64,000 nucleotides of DNA from Mycobacterium interjectum (GTDB lineage Bacteria; Actinomycetota; Actinomycetes; Mycobacteriales; Mycobacteriaceae): contig LQPB01000082.1 in NCBI GenBank assembly GCA_002102225.1, positions 1 to 64,000 of the forward strand, given 5' to 3'. This document shows, piece after piece, positions 42,082-51,163 of this stretch. The position numbers and the translations under genes are program-made. Numbering within the stretch: position 1 is the first letter of the stretch; every line of letters begins with the position of its first letter. The notes below the pieces were generated by a model. It worked only from the letters and a program-made list of their open reading frames with translations. It had not been told where the DNA came from and ran no database searches.

Positions 42082-43732
42082 GATCAACCCCGGCCTCGGC
42101 AGTCACCCGGACCACCCGGTCACCGATCTCGACGACGGGCTCGCGGTGGCCGACGACGACCACCGTCGCGCCGGCCCGCGCCCGCTCGACGAGGGCCCGC
42201 AGGACGCGCTCCTCGGTGCGTGCATCCAGGTGCGCGGTGGGCTCGTCGAGGAGCAGCACTGGGGCCGCCGACCCGAGCGCACGCGCGAGGCGGAGCCGTT
42301 GGCGCTGTCCCAGCGACAGCCCGACGCCCCCGCGCCCGAGCCGGGTGTCCATTCCATCGGGCAGGTCCGCCAGCACCGCGTCGAAACCGGATGCGGCACA
42401 GGCCCCGTCGAGGTCGGCCACCGGCCCCAGCAGGAGCAGGTTATCGCGCACCGTGCCGGGTATCAGCACCGGGCGTTGCGGCAGCCAGGACAGCTGCCGC
42501 CACCACGCCGCCGGATCCAGGTCGGTGACGTCGGCCCCGCCCACGGTGATGCGGCCCGCGGACGGCACGGTGATCCCGGCGATGGCCGCCAGCGTGGTGC
42601 TCTTGCCGGCGCCGTTGGGTCCGGTCAGTACCGTCACCCGGCCGGGTTCGATGACCGCGTTCAGATCGCGCGGCGCGCGGCCGTCCCGGCCCGCCACGCC
42701 GAGGTCTTCCACGCGGATCTCGCTGCCGCGCGCATTCACCTTCTGAGCGCGCACGGTCGGGCCGGCGGGCTCGCCGATGAGGGCGAAGGCCTTGTCCGCG
42801 GCGGTCCTGCCGTCCTGGGCGGCGTGGAATTCCACGCCGATCCGCCGCAGCGGCCAGTAGACGTCCGGCGCCAGCAGCAGGACGGTCAAACCTGTGGTCA
42901 GGGTCATCTCGCCGAACACCAGGCGAAGGCCGATGCCGACCGCGATCAGCGCGACGCCCAGGGTGGCCAGCAATTCGAGCACCAGCGCCGACAGGAAAGC
43001 GATCCGCAGCGTCGCCATGGCCGAGCGCCGGTGGGCGGCAGCCAGTTCGGCGATGCGCTGTTCGGGGCCCCGGCCGCGCCCCAGCGCCCGCAGTGTCGGG
43101 ATGCCGGCGATCAGGTCCAGCAGGCGGGCCTGCAGGGTCGTCATGGCCTCCAGCGCCGCCGCCGAGCGGTCGGCGGTGGCGATCCCGATCAACACCATGA
43201 AGACCGGTATCAGGGGCAGGGTGATCGCCACGATCACCGTCGATTTCAGGTCATAGGCGGCGATCACGGCGACGGTCGCCGGGGTCAGGATCGCGGCGAG
43301 CAGCAGGGTGGGCAGGTATCCCGCGAAGTACGGGCGCAACCCGTCGAGCCCGCGGGTGACCACGACCGCGGCGGCGTCGCGCTGGGCGGCGAGCTCGCGT
43401 GGCTGGCGGGCGGTCACCGCGGACAGCACCTGGCCGTTGAGGTCGGCGATGACCGCGCTGGCGCCCCGCTGACCCAGGCGGGCCTGCAGCCACTGCGTCA
43501 GCGTGCGAACGGCCCACAGCGCCAACAGGATCGACACCGGTGCCAGCCAAGAATGAAAACCGCGCGCCGAGGGATCGCCGACGACGCGCGCGACGGTGCT
43601 CGCCAGCACGATCGCCGAACCGATCGCGCAGCCCGAGATCACGACTCCGCAGACCACGCTGGCGATCAGATAGCGCCGCAACGCGGTCGATGCCCGCCAC
43701 AGCCGCGGGTCCAGCGGTGCCCGGCTGCTCAG
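42068..43732 (-). CDS. cydD: thiol export ABC transporter CydD
   Basis: This half-transporter of the CydDC complex has six helices, Walker A TGPNGAGKSTTL, signature LSLGQRQRLRLARAL and Walker B APVLLLDEPTAHLD. The start is unresolved. The family-like N-terminus LSSRAPLDPRLWRAS begins at a CTG overlapping the cydB TGA, a non-standard start that I use for the coordinates (554 residues). Standard starts are a TTG at 43801 or a GTG at 43810, both inside cydB. It corresponds to Rv1621c. Confidence 0.9.
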   Translation of the reverse strand: MSSRAPLDPRLWRASTALRRYLIASVVCGVVISGCAIGSAIVLASTVARVVGDPSARGFHSWLAPVSILLALWAVRTLTQWLQARLGQRGASAVIADLNGQVLSAVTARQPRELAAQRDAAAVVVTRGLDGLRPYFAGYLPTLLLAAILTPATVAVIAAYDLKSTVIVAITLPLIPVFMVLIGIATADRSAAALEAMTTLQARLLDLIAGIPTLRALGRGRGPEQRIAELAAAHRRSAMATLRIAFLSALVLELLATLGVALIAVGIGLRLVFGEMTLTTGLTVLLLAPDVYWPLRRIGVEFHAAQDGRTAADKAFALIGEPAGPTVRAQKVNARGSEIRVEDLGVAGRDGRAPRDLNAVIEPGRVTVLTGPNGAGKSTTLAAIAGITVPSAGRITVGGADVTDLDPAAWWRQLSWLPQRPVLIPGTVRDNLLLLGPVADLDGACAASGFDAVLADLPDGMDTRLGRGGVGLSLGQRQRLRLARALGSAAPVLLLDEPTAHLDARTEERVLRALVERARAGATVVVVGHREPVVEIGDRVVRVTAEAGVDHAAV

Positions 43733-44778
43733 GACGGACGCCTCGCCAGGCCGATGGGCGGGGGTATCCGGTCGGACGAGATCCGTTGCCGGAACACCCA
43801 ATACGTCCACGCCTGGTAGATGACGGTCAGCGGCGCCATGATCGCGGTCACCCAGGTCATGATCTTGAGGGTGTAGGGGGTCGACGAGGCGTTGTAGATC
43901 GTCACGTTCCACTGGCTGTTTAGCGTCGAGGGCACCAGGTTCGGATACAGCGAGCCGAACAGGAGGATGACAACGGCGGCGACCACCAACGCCGTGCAGG
44001 CGAATGCCCAGCCGTCCGAGGCGCGGCGCCACACCAACAGCACGGCCGCCAGCTGCGCGACGACCGCGACGCCCAGCACCAACCACGTCCAGCCCTTGCC
44101 GTGCGCCAGCTGCGTCCAAAGCCCAAACGCCGCAACCAGTCCGGTCACCGGAAGCGACAGCCACACCGCGAACCGGTGGGCGTCGTCGCGGATGCTGCCC
44201 GAGGTCTTCAGACCCACGAACACCGCGCCGTAGAGCAGGAACAGCCCCGCCGTGGCCAGGCCGCCCAGCAGCGTGTACACGTTGAGCACGTCGGTGATCG
44301 ACAGGTGGATGCGGCCGGCGGCGTCCACCGGCAGCCCGCGGACCAGGATGGCGAACGCCACGCCCCACAACACCGCGGGCAGCCACGACCCGGCGGCGAT
44401 CCCGAAATCGGCCCAGCCGCGCCATTTCGTGTCGTCGATCTTGCCGCGCCATTCGATGGCCACCGCGCGCAGGATCATGCCGAACAGGATCGCCAGGAGC
44501 GGGAGATACAGCGTGGAGAACACCGTGGCATACCAGCCAGGGAAGGCGGCGAACATCGCCGCACCGCCGGTAATCAGCCAGACCTCGTTGCCGTCCCACA
44601 CCGGGCCGATGGTGTTGAGCACCGTGCGCCGCTGCAGTTCCGGCTCACCGACGTCCGAAAGGCTGAAGCGGGCCAGCGGCTCCATCAACATGCCGACGCC
44701 GAAGTCGAAACCTTCGAGGATGAAGAAACCCAGGAACAGCAATCCGATGATGCCGAACCACAACTGTTGCAATGCCAC
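43729..44778 (-). CDS. cydB: cytochrome bd ubiquinol oxidase subunit II
   Basis: CydB is the second membrane subunit of the bd oxidase, a high-affinity terminal oxidase for low oxygen or inhibited cytochrome bcc-aa3. The 349-residue protein has eight to nine helices and the typical FILEGFDFGVGM, GPVWDGNEVWLITGGAAMFAAFP and WTYWVFRQRI segments. It lies 11 bases behind cydA. It corresponds to Rv1622c. Confidence 0.96.
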   Translation of the reverse strand: MALQQLWFGIIGLLFLGFFILEGFDFGVGMLMEPLARFSLSDVGEPELQRRTVLNTIGPVWDGNEVWLITGGAAMFAAFPGWYATVFSTLYLPLLAILFGMILRAVAIEWRGKIDDTKWRGWADFGIAAGSWLPAVLWGVAFAILVRGLPVDAAGRIHLSITDVLNVYTLLGGLATAGLFLLYGAVFVGLKTSGSIRDDAHRFAVWLSLPVTGLVAAFGLWTQLAHGKGWTWLVLGVAVVAQLAAVLLVWRRASDGWAFACTALVVAAVVILLFGSLYPNLVPSTLNSQWNVTIYNASSTPYTLKIMTWVTAIMAPLTVIYQAWTYWVFRQRISSDRIPPPIGLARRPS

Positions 44779-44789
44779 CGGTCAGCTCC

Positions 44790-46253
44790 TTAATACGCGA
44801 ACGAAAGCGGGGCCACCTCGTCGTCGCTGGGTGCGCGAGGAGGTGCCGGCTCGGCGTCGTGTTCCAGCGGGCCTTCGACGACGTAGCGCTTGAGCAGCCA
44901 GAACCAGATGACCGCCAGCACCGCGTAGACCAAGGTGAAGGTCACCAGGGACGTGACGACCATGCCGGGGGCGTGGTCGGAAACGGCTTGGCGAACGGTG
45001 AACCGGACCTGCTGATCGCCGGTCGGGTTCGGAGCGACGATCCATGGCTGGCGGCCCATTTCGGTGAAGACCCATCCGGAGATGTTGGCCAGGAACGGCG
45101 TGGGAATGGTCAGCAGCGCCAGCCAGGAGAACCAACGCTGGTCGGGCGCCCGGCCACCCCGGGTGAACCACAAGGTGGCCAGCGCGAACAACACCGGAAT
45201 GGCCAGGAATCCGATCATCGCGCGGAACGACCAGTAGGTGACGAACAGGTTGGGCCGGTAGTCGTTGGGTCCGAATCGGTGCTCGAAGTCCTGCTGGATG
45301 TTGCGCACCCCCTGCAGCGTCACGTCGCTGGTCTTGCCCTCGGCCAGGAACGGCAGCACGTAGGGCACCTCGATGACGCGGGTGATGCTGTCGCAGTTGT
45401 TGTGCGTGCCGACGGTCAGGATGGAGAAGTTGGGATCGGTTTCGGTGCTGCACAACGATTCCGCCGACGCCATCTTCATCGGCTGCTGAACGAACATCAG
45501 CTTGCCCTGGCGGTCGCCGGTGAAGAACAGGCCGACGGCGGCGAGCAACACCACCCAGCAGCCCAGGATGGCCGCGGGGCGAAACACGGCGCGGGCATCC
45601 GATTCGGGGGTGGCGGGATTGCGCGACGACCGGACCAGCCACCACGCGCTGACGGCGGCGACGAACGTCCCGGCGGTCAGCAAGGATCCGGTCACGGTGT
45701 GCGAAAACGCCGCGAGGGCAGTGTTATTGCGGAGCAATGCGGAGATGCTGTCCAGCTCGGCGCGGTGGGTCGCCGGGTTGTAGTGCGCGCCGACCGGGTG
45801 CTGCATGAACGAGTTCGCCACGATGATGAAAAAGGCCGACACGTTCACGCCGATCGCGACGATCCAGATGCACGCCAGGTGCACCAGCCGCGGCAGCCGG
45901 CTCCAGCCGAAGATCCACAGGCCGATGAAGGTGGACTCGAAGAAGAAGGCGAACAGGCCTTCCATCGCCAGCGGGGCGCCGAAGATGTCGCCGACGAAGC
46001 GGGAGTACTCGCTCCAGTTCATGCCGAACTGGAATTCTTGAACGATCCCCGTCGCCACGCCGATGGCGAAGTTGATCAGGAACAACTTGCCGAAGAACTT
46101 GGTGAGGCGGTACCACGCGGCGTTGCCGGTGGCCACCCACACCGTCTGCATGATGGCGAGCAGGGGGGCCAGGCCGATGGTGAGCGGCACGAAGATGAAG
46201 TGGTAGACGGTCGTGATGCCGAACTGCCACCGCGAAATATCGACGACATTCAT
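44790..46253 (-). CDS. cydA: cytochrome bd ubiquinol oxidase subunit I
   Basis: CydA binds all three haems and quinol. The 487-residue protein begins MNVVDISRWQFGITTVYHFIF, which holds the N-terminal haem-ligand histidine. It also has FGMNWSEYSRFVGD, FFFESTFIGLWIFGW and, in the periplasmic loop and after it, GWVFTEMGRQPW. The second of two ATGs (46253) is chosen because AGGAG lies six bases upstream. The first (46259) touches it. It leads the cydABDC operon. Confidence 0.96.
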   Translation of the reverse strand: MNVVDISRWQFGITTVYHFIFVPLTIGLAPLLAIMQTVWVATGNAAWYRLTKFFGKLFLINFAIGVATGIVQEFQFGMNWSEYSRFVGDIFGAPLAMEGLFAFFFESTFIGLWIFGWSRLPRLVHLACIWIVAIGVNVSAFFIIVANSFMQHPVGAHYNPATHRAELDSISALLRNNTALAAFSHTVTGSLLTAGTFVAAVSAWWLVRSSRNPATPESDARAVFRPAAILGCWVVLLAAVGLFFTGDRQGKLMFVQQPMKMASAESLCSTETDPNFSILTVGTHNNCDSITRVIEVPYVLPFLAEGKTSDVTLQGVRNIQQDFEHRFGPNDYRPNLFVTYWSFRAMIGFLAIPVLFALATLWFTRGGRAPDQRWFSWLALLTIPTPFLANISGWVFTEMGRQPWIVAPNPTGDQQVRFTVRQAVSDHAPGMVVTSLVTFTLVYAVLAVIWFWLLKRYVVEGPLEHDAEPAPPRAPSDDEVAPLSFAY

Positions 46254-46279
46254 TGTCATCTCCTGAGACTACGTGCCGG

Positions 46280-46298
46280 CTACGACACAGTGTAGTAG
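46280..46298. promoter_or_regulatory. cyd operon promoter region with small palindrome
   Basis: CTACGACACAGTGTAGTAG contains an ACACAGTGT core and, on the minus strand, a TACACT -10 box (46289-46294) placed about 35 bases before the cydA start. It lies in a 50-base gap. Mycobacterial cyd operons respond to respiratory inhibition and Crp-type regulators, but the sequence is not a full Crp consensus. Confidence 0.35.
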
Positions 46299-46303
46299 TT
46301 AGG

Positions 46304-46888
46304 TCAGGCCGGCGCTATGCCTTGCCCGTCGAGTTGTTTGGACGCTTTCCGAATGCCGAACGAGGACACGATCTCGAAGACGCCGATCACCACGAACCAC
46401 ACGCCGACCACGAGCGCCAGGGTGACGATCGAATCGAACGGCGACGCCAGGACGACGATGCCGGCGAGCAGGCTGATCACGCCGACGAAGATCGACCAGC
46501 CGCGTCCGGGCAGCGCCGGGTCACTGATGGCCGAGACCGTCGTACCGACCCCGCGGAAGATGAAGCCGATGCCGATCCAGATGGCCAGCAGCAAGACGGC
46601 ATAGCCCTGGCCGAAATGACGAAACGCCAAGACTGCCAGGATGAGTGACGCCGCCCCGCTGATGAACAGCAGGATCCGGCTGCCCGCCGAGACATGCAGG
46701 CTGAAGGCGAACACCACCTGCGCCACGCCGGTGATCAACAGGTAGACGCCGAACGCGACGGCAGCTGCCAGGATCGTGATCCCCGGCCACGCCAGGATCA
46801 CGCCGCCGACGATCAGCGAAAGGATTCCCGATACCAGCGTCGATTTCCATAAGTGCGGCAACAAGCTTGGAACAGGAGCGGTTTGCAT
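46304..46888 (-). CDS. HdeD family membrane protein
   Basis: The 194-residue protein has six hydrophobic helices in three pairs, with the HdeD-like pattern WKSTLVSGILSLIVGGVILAWP and GRGWSIFVGVISLLAGIVVL. It corresponds to Rv1624c. HdeD relatives are linked to acid resistance in enterobacteria, but the role in mycobacteria is not known. It lies 50 bases upstream of cydA in the same direction. Confidence 0.8.
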   Translation of the reverse strand: MQTAPVPSLLPHLWKSTLVSGILSLIVGGVILAWPGITILAAAVAFGVYLLITGVAQVVFAFSLHVSAGSRILLFISGAASLILAVLAFRHFGQGYAVLLLAIWIGIGFIFRGVGTTVSAISDPALPGRGWSIFVGVISLLAGIVVLASPFDSIVTLALVVGVWFVVIGVFEIVSSFGIRKASKQLDGQGIAPA

Positions 46889-46936
46889 GGCCGCAGTCTG
46901 ACACAGCCCACGGTGCGCAGGATAGGGACTTTCGGC

Positions 46937-48265
46937 TCACACGCGCGCAGTGCGCGGTTCCTCGGAACGCAGGTCCGTGGACTGCTCGGTTGCCTTGCGG
47001 CCGATCAGATACCAGGTGCGCATGGGGCCCTTGCCCTTGACGTCGATGCGGCCCCGCTCCTGCAGCACGAATTCGTCTTTGAGGCGCTGATACAGCTCCT
47101 CGGGCACCTGGATCCGCCCCACCGAGTCGGTGGCTTCCATCCGGGAGGCGACGTTGACCGCGTCGCCCCACACGTCGTAGAAGAACCGGCGCGAACCTAC
47201 CACACCCGCGACCACGGGCCCGCACGCCATTCCCACCCGCAGCGGCACCGGCTCGCCGTGCGGATCCTTCAGTCCCGCAACGACGTTGGCCATGTCGAGC
47301 GCGAAATCCGCCAGCGCCTGGGCGTGATCCGGCCGCGGCCGCGGGACGCCGCTGACCACCATGTACGAGTCGCCGCTCACCTTGATCTTTTCCAGCCCGT
47401 GCTTGTCCACCAGCGCGTCGAAAGCGCCGTACAGGCGGTCGAGGAAGCGCACCAGGTCGGCCGGCGGGGTGGCGCTGGCGCGTTCGGTGAACCCGACGAT
47501 GTCGGCGAACAAGACCGTTGCGTCGTCGTACTTGTCGGCGATGACGCCGCGGCCCGGTTCCTTGAGCCGTTCGGCGATGCTGGCGGGCAACATGTTTTCC
47601 AGCAGCGTCTCCGAGCGGTCGTACTGGGCCTCCATCGCGGCCTCGGCCCGCGCGGTGTCACGCAGGGCGAACCACACCGTGACGACGACCATCACCACGC
47701 TGGAGATGGCGGTGACGACGAATCCCGTCGACGTGACCCAGGCCGGTTGCAGCGGGGTGGTGCGCGGGACCAGGAATTCCACCGCGATGATCAGGCCGGC
47801 GGCGATGGCCGCCAGCACCGACGCCAACACGATGTGTTCGATTCCCAACAGCAGCACCACCAGGCAGGCCCCGACCAGGAAGAAGAATTGGCCCCCCGAC
47901 CCGGTGCCCACGTCCCACATGCTGGCGAAGACGGAGACGTAGGCCGCACCCAGAAAGGTAAGCGGCGCAACCAAATCCCCGAACCGCTGCAGCCACGGCA
48001 CCATCGCGAAGACCATGGCGCCGACGACGTTGATCGAGCTGACCTGCCAGGTCCAGGAATCGGTGGCGATCTGCACCACCACGAAGCTCACGCTGACCGT
48101 CACAGCCAGCCATGCGGTGATCATGAGGATCCGGCCCCGGCGCGCGGCGCTGGCGGCGTAGTGCTGATTGCGGTCGCGCGTTTGCGCCCGCACCGCGGCC
48201 ACGCAGTCCGGGCGATTCGACGAGCCGTCTTTCCGGGGTGGGGCCCCGCATTTCTTGGCCACCAC
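46937..48265 (-). CDS. cya: membrane-anchored class III adenylyl cyclase
   Basis: This 442-residue enzyme makes cAMP. Six helices (about residues 45-195) precede a class III catalytic domain with both metal aspartates (LFADIVGFTERAS and KVSGDSYMVVSG), the adenine-specifying lysine in LEKIKVSG, and DVWGDAVNVASRM, which holds the second specificity aspartate and the transition-state Asn and Arg. One such chain forms a homodimer with two active sites, as in Rv1625c. The GTG at 48265 matches the M. tuberculosis start (VVAKKCGAPP). An in-frame TTG at 48307 overlaps the upstream gene. Confidence 0.93.
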   Translation of the reverse strand: MVAKKCGAPPRKDGSSNRPDCVAAVRAQTRDRNQHYAASAARRGRILMITAWLAVTVSVSFVVVQIATDSWTWQVSSINVVGAMVFAMVPWLQRFGDLVAPLTFLGAAYVSVFASMWDVGTGSGGQFFFLVGACLVVLLLGIEHIVLASVLAAIAAGLIIAVEFLVPRTTPLQPAWVTSTGFVVTAISSVVMVVVTVWFALRDTARAEAAMEAQYDRSETLLENMLPASIAERLKEPGRGVIADKYDDATVLFADIVGFTERASATPPADLVRFLDRLYGAFDALVDKHGLEKIKVSGDSYMVVSGVPRPRPDHAQALADFALDMANVVAGLKDPHGEPVPLRVGMACGPVVAGVVGSRRFFYDVWGDAVNVASRMEATDSVGRIQVPEELYQRLKDEFVLQERGRIDVKGKGPMRTWYLIGRKATEQSTDLRSEEPRTARV

Positions 48266-48299
48266 CCTCAAAGCGTAACCGTTGACCTTGCTGTTTGTC

Positions 48300-48797
48300 C
48301 TAGCCAAGCTCGCGGGTGAGCCACTCCGACGGGTAGTGCGGCGCCAGCGAGCCGTTGGGCATGATGTGCTGCACCGGGTGCCCGTCGCGGGCGGCCAGGT
48401 CGGCGATCATCCGCCGGTGACAACTCCACCAGGTGGGTTCGCCGCACATCACGGCCACGTCGCCGGCCTCGGCGTCGCGCAGCAGCCGACGGTATGCCGC
48501 TTGGAAGCCCGGTGTGCGGGTGTGCGCCGCGTAGTTGGCGAACGACGGGTTTTCCCACCACTGGTCTTGGGGCAGCGGGTCGGCCGGCGGCCTGCGCCGC
48601 CCACCGAGGTCCGGTTCGTGGCGGTAGGCGATCCCGGCGGTGCCCAGCCATTGCGGCATCGCTTCCTTCGACACGTCGGGGTTGCGCCGCGAGCCCGGGA
48701 ACCTGCGCACGTCGACCAGCAGCGTGATGCCGTGGTGGCACAGCGCGGCGGTGAGTTCGTCGGCGGTCTTCGCGCCGTGTCCGATGGTGTACAGCAT
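48300..48797 (-). CDS. DUF488 family protein
   Basis: The 165-residue protein starts MLYTIGHGAKTADELTAAL and has the family motifs LVDVRRFPGSRRNPD, CGEPTWWSCHRRMIAD and HPVQHIMPNG. DUF488 proteins are small, possibly metal- or nucleotide-binding, of unknown role. The ATG at 48797 lies 12 bases from the 3' end of the tRNA-like element, and CATACC in that end could serve as its -10 box with a leaderless start. It precedes the cyclase gene by 34 bases. Confidence 0.8.
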   Translation of the reverse strand: MLYTIGHGAKTADELTAALCHHGITLLVDVRRFPGSRRNPDVSKEAMPQWLGTAGIAYRHEPDLGGRRRPPADPLPQDQWWENPSFANYAAHTRTPGFQAAYRRLLRDAEAGDVAVMCGEPTWWSCHRRMIADLAARDGHPVQHIMPNGSLAPHYPSEWLTRELG

Positions 48798-48808
48798 TGC
48801 CAAGGTAT

Positions 48809-48891
48809 GCCCGCGGTGGGATTCGAACCAACACGGGACAGGCTTTTATCCCGATTCCATTCTCTGTGAGCCATTCTTTACTAACCCGGGC
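48809..48891 (-). tRNA. degenerate tRNA-like gene related to the tRNA at 51164
   Basis: Read on the minus strand, GCCCGGG and CGCGGGC pair at six of seven acceptor positions, and GTTGG-TTCGAAT-CCCAC forms a T arm with one mismatch. The D region is about ten bases longer than normal. The anticodon arm (TCGGG, loop ATAAAAG, CCTGT) has a T-T mismatch and a G-T pair, and the loop would present AAA, which bacteria do not normally use. No CCA follows. Shared blocks (TGGC, AGAG, GGAA, the T loop and loop purines) tie it to the intact Leu-type tRNA gene 2.3 kb away. It is either a pseudo-tRNA or an odd RNA. Confidence 0.5.
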
Positions 48892-49040
48892 GAATCAGGG
48901 ATGGTGAATTAGGTCGCCAAATGCCAGGACGGGCAAAACACCGACGGAGTCGCGCTGGCCGGGTCGGGGTCCAGCGTCCCATAGGACGGGGCGGCGGAGC
49001 GGGCGGCCAAGCTCAACCCGTCCTGACTGGAAAGATGCGA

Positions 49041-49514
49041 ATGAAAAAGATTGCACTGGCGCTATTGTGGATCGCCGCGCTGGGGTGCGCCCCGACGGCC
49101 GCGGCCGACGTAGCCGGAATAGCCCCGTTCACCGGTTCCTGGCACGCTCACGCATCGAAACTGACCGTCGATAGCGACGGGTCCGGTCGGTTAACGTATG
49201 CCGACATCTCCGCCTGCCCAAGCGCCTGCGCCGGGCACGACGACTACGCCGACGCACCGTCAGCCACCGTGGATTTCATGCTGGTAGCAATCGTGGGTGA
49301 CACGGCCACCGGAAAGGTGAGCGCTGCCTCGAATCCGAGCGAGCACGCCGTGGGCGAGCCGGTGAAGATCAAGCTCATTACCGGCATTGGTTACCCGTTT
49401 ACCGGACCGCCGGCTTCGGTGTCGGACAACAACGGTGTGGCGCTGCAAGTGACCATCGGCGCGATGGGCTCAAATTATTGCAATGACACGACGCATAACT
49501 ACTGTGGCGGCTGA
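49041..49514 (+). CDS. small secreted protein of unknown function
   Basis: The 157-residue product has a clear Sec signal peptide (MKKIALALLWIAALGCAPTAAA, cleavage likely before DVAG). A lipobox is not convincing. The mature part begins GIAPFTGSWHAHASKLTVD and has four cysteines (CPSAC and CNDTTHNYC) likely paired outside the cell. I do not recognise a family beyond resemblance to other small mycobacterial exported proteins. GGAAAG precedes two ATGs at 49035 and 49041, and the second has better spacing. It is the only plus-strand gene of the tRNA-bracketed islet. Confidence 0.7.
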   Translation: MKKIALALLWIAALGCAPTAAADVAGIAPFTGSWHAHASKLTVDSDGSGRLTYADISACPSACAGHDDYADAPSATVDFMLVAIVGDTATGKVSAASNPSEHAVGEPVKIKLITGIGYPFTGPPASVSDNNGVALQVTIGAMGSNYCNDTTHNYCGG

Positions 49515-49574
49515 CGTCGGAACTGCTACCGGCATCGCGGGTGCACGACACCGAATATGGCGCCCAAAGCCCCC

Positions 49575-50411
49575 CTATCGGTAGGGATTTAATGGCCCCG
49601 GTTTTGGCTTCCCCGTCGGCGGGTGATCCCGGAAGGCGTCGAGGCAGCCTCTCATGTAGTCGTCTTGATTGGCCGGATGATCCGCATCCTGGATGGACGC
49701 GAGGTTGGACTCGTTGTTGATTGCCCTGCTGCAGGCATTGTGTTCCATCTCGGCGACCGTGGCGCCGGTGTTGTACATGTCGTCACCGTAGCCTTTGCGG
49801 GCAAGGCCCGAAGTGCCACTGTTGTAGCCCTCTTGGTAGTACGGAGACTGGGACTGCTGGGAGCCCGGTGAACCGGGGGCAGGAGAAGATGGGGCATGGA
49901 GTTTCGCCACGACCCCTAATGGATATGCGACAAACCACAGCCCGGCAACAATTAGTAAGAACCCGCCGATCATCAGTGCGGCTATCTTGTTCCCAGAACG
50001 TGTCTCATCGGCGGCCTTGGGTGTTGCGCTTCCCCACCTTCTGACGGCCATGAGCACCAAGCCGACGACGAGCACCACCAAGCCCACGGTCCACAGGATC
50101 GGGATCGCGAGCAGAAACCCCACCACGAGAAGCCCGATTCCCAAAACGGTGATCAGCGGCGGCAGCTGTAGGCCTGCGCGAAGGTCCAACGGCGGCGGTG
50201 GCGAGGTGCCGGCCGCGGATGTCGCGGGGAGGTCGCTCTGGGGTGTGGCCGCGACGTCCGGAGCGAGTCGGTGCCACGCCTCGCCGTCCCAATACATCTC
50301 GCCGGGGTTTCCAGTCGGGTCCGGGTACCAGCCGGCGGGTGGCTGCGGTGGCGGTGGTGTAGTAATTTCGCCTTCCCCTCTCTGCTGAAATTTGTCGTCG
50401 GACGCCGGCAT
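49575..50411 (-). CDS. DUF2510 membrane protein
   Basis: The 278-residue protein opens with a disordered stretch and a DUF2510 motif (PAGWYPDPTGNPGEMYWDGEAWHRL, about residues 25-50). Three hydrophobic segments follow (about 85-100, 105-122 and 143-168), then a Ser/Pro/Gln linker and an extracytoplasmic tail with two cysteines (HNACSRAINN, RGCLDAFRDH). DUF2510 domains occur in many actinobacterial membrane proteins and have no known activity. Its ATG overlaps the stop of the next gene upstream by one base (TAATG), so the two are co-translated. Confidence 0.75.
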   Translation of the reverse strand: MPASDDKFQQRGEGEITTPPPPQPPAGWYPDPTGNPGEMYWDGEAWHRLAPDVAATPQSDLPATSAAGTSPPPPLDLRAGLQLPPLITVLGIGLLVVGFLLAIPILWTVGLVVLVVGLVLMAVRRWGSATPKAADETRSGNKIAALMIGGFLLIVAGLWFVAYPLGVVAKLHAPSSPAPGSPGSQQSQSPYYQEGYNSGTSGLARKGYGDDMYNTGATVAEMEHNACSRAINNESNLASIQDADHPANQDDYMRGCLDAFRDHPPTGKPKPGPLNPYR

Positions 50412-50974
50412 TACGGTGCGCCTTCGAGGTTCGCTTCGTAATTCAGGAGGGCGGCGAACTGCAACGCGCGCGCTTGGTTCAAATCAGCGTCAAACGCCTT
50501 GCGGTAAACGAACCTCGTTTCTGGCCCTTCGATGGTGATATAGACAGTTTGGCCCGTCGTGACCGTGGCGGTGAGACCGCGCAGAGGAATGCGCTGGGCG
50601 TTCTCCTCGTAGCCTCTGATCAATTCGGTTCTGGTGATACGAAGATCGTGAAAGGAGAAGATGACACCCTCCGCGCGGTCCTGTTTTTTCGGGTTAATTC
50701 CGACGGCGTTCTTGTCGGCCGCGCGGTCCCCGTGGTACCGGAAGGCTCGCAGATTGGGGGGAGGAGGGACTTGCAGAGCCGCTAACACGCCGTGGCCCAA
50801 TGTGCGGCCGACGACTTCACCGCCGCCGACCCTCGACGCTCGACGAACGACCGCCATCTCTGCGCTATCGAGCTCACTGCCGCCCCTCGCGATCCTGCCT
50901 GCGATCAGGCCGCCCGTGAGGAAGATCATCGGTACGCCGAATACCACGATCAAGGTCCACCAGGCGCTGCTCAT
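50411..50974 (-). CDS. hypothetical membrane-anchored protein
   Basis: I do not recognise this 187-residue protein. It has one N-terminal hydrophobic segment (WWTLIVVFGVPMIFLTGGLIAG), which may anchor it, then a soluble part with FRYHGDRAADKNAVGINP and a beta-rich end (TATVTTGQTVYITIEGPE). The ATG at 50974 follows AAGGAT. It is co-translated with the DUF2510 gene. Base composition is visibly less GC-rich than the flanking housekeeping genes, in line with acquisition by transfer. Confidence 0.65.
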   Translation of the reverse strand: MSSAWWTLIVVFGVPMIFLTGGLIAGRIARGGSELDSAEMAVVRRASRVGGGEVVGRTLGHGVLAALQVPPPPNLRAFRYHGDRAADKNAVGINPKKQDRAEGVIFSFHDLRITRTELIRGYEENAQRIPLRGLTATVTTGQTVYITIEGPETRFVYRKAFDADLNQARALQFAALLNYEANLEGAP

Positions 50975-51163
50975 TTGGTGATCCTTTCTCGCGAATGCGC
51001 CCCATCATGCTCCGAGGTCGGTCGTGGTGGCCGACAATGCGCAAAGGTAAGGCAGGATTCTCGAAGGATTCTTGGCGCGGCCGCTGCCGTGGGATCGATG
51101 TGGCGGATCTGCCGTAGAGCGCGCGGTGCCGTCCGGCGGAAATGCTCCTGAAATGGTGTTTCT

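Noticed and set aside
48809..48891. A functional tRNA-Phe with anticodon AAA.
   Set aside because: Bacteria read both Phe codons with GAA, the stems have mismatches, the D arm is too long and no CCA is encoded.
48921..49040. A longer N-terminus for the secreted protein at 49041.
   Set aside because: The extra residues are Arg/Gly-rich, precede a normal signal peptide and lack a ribosome site, while GGAAAG sits before the later ATG.
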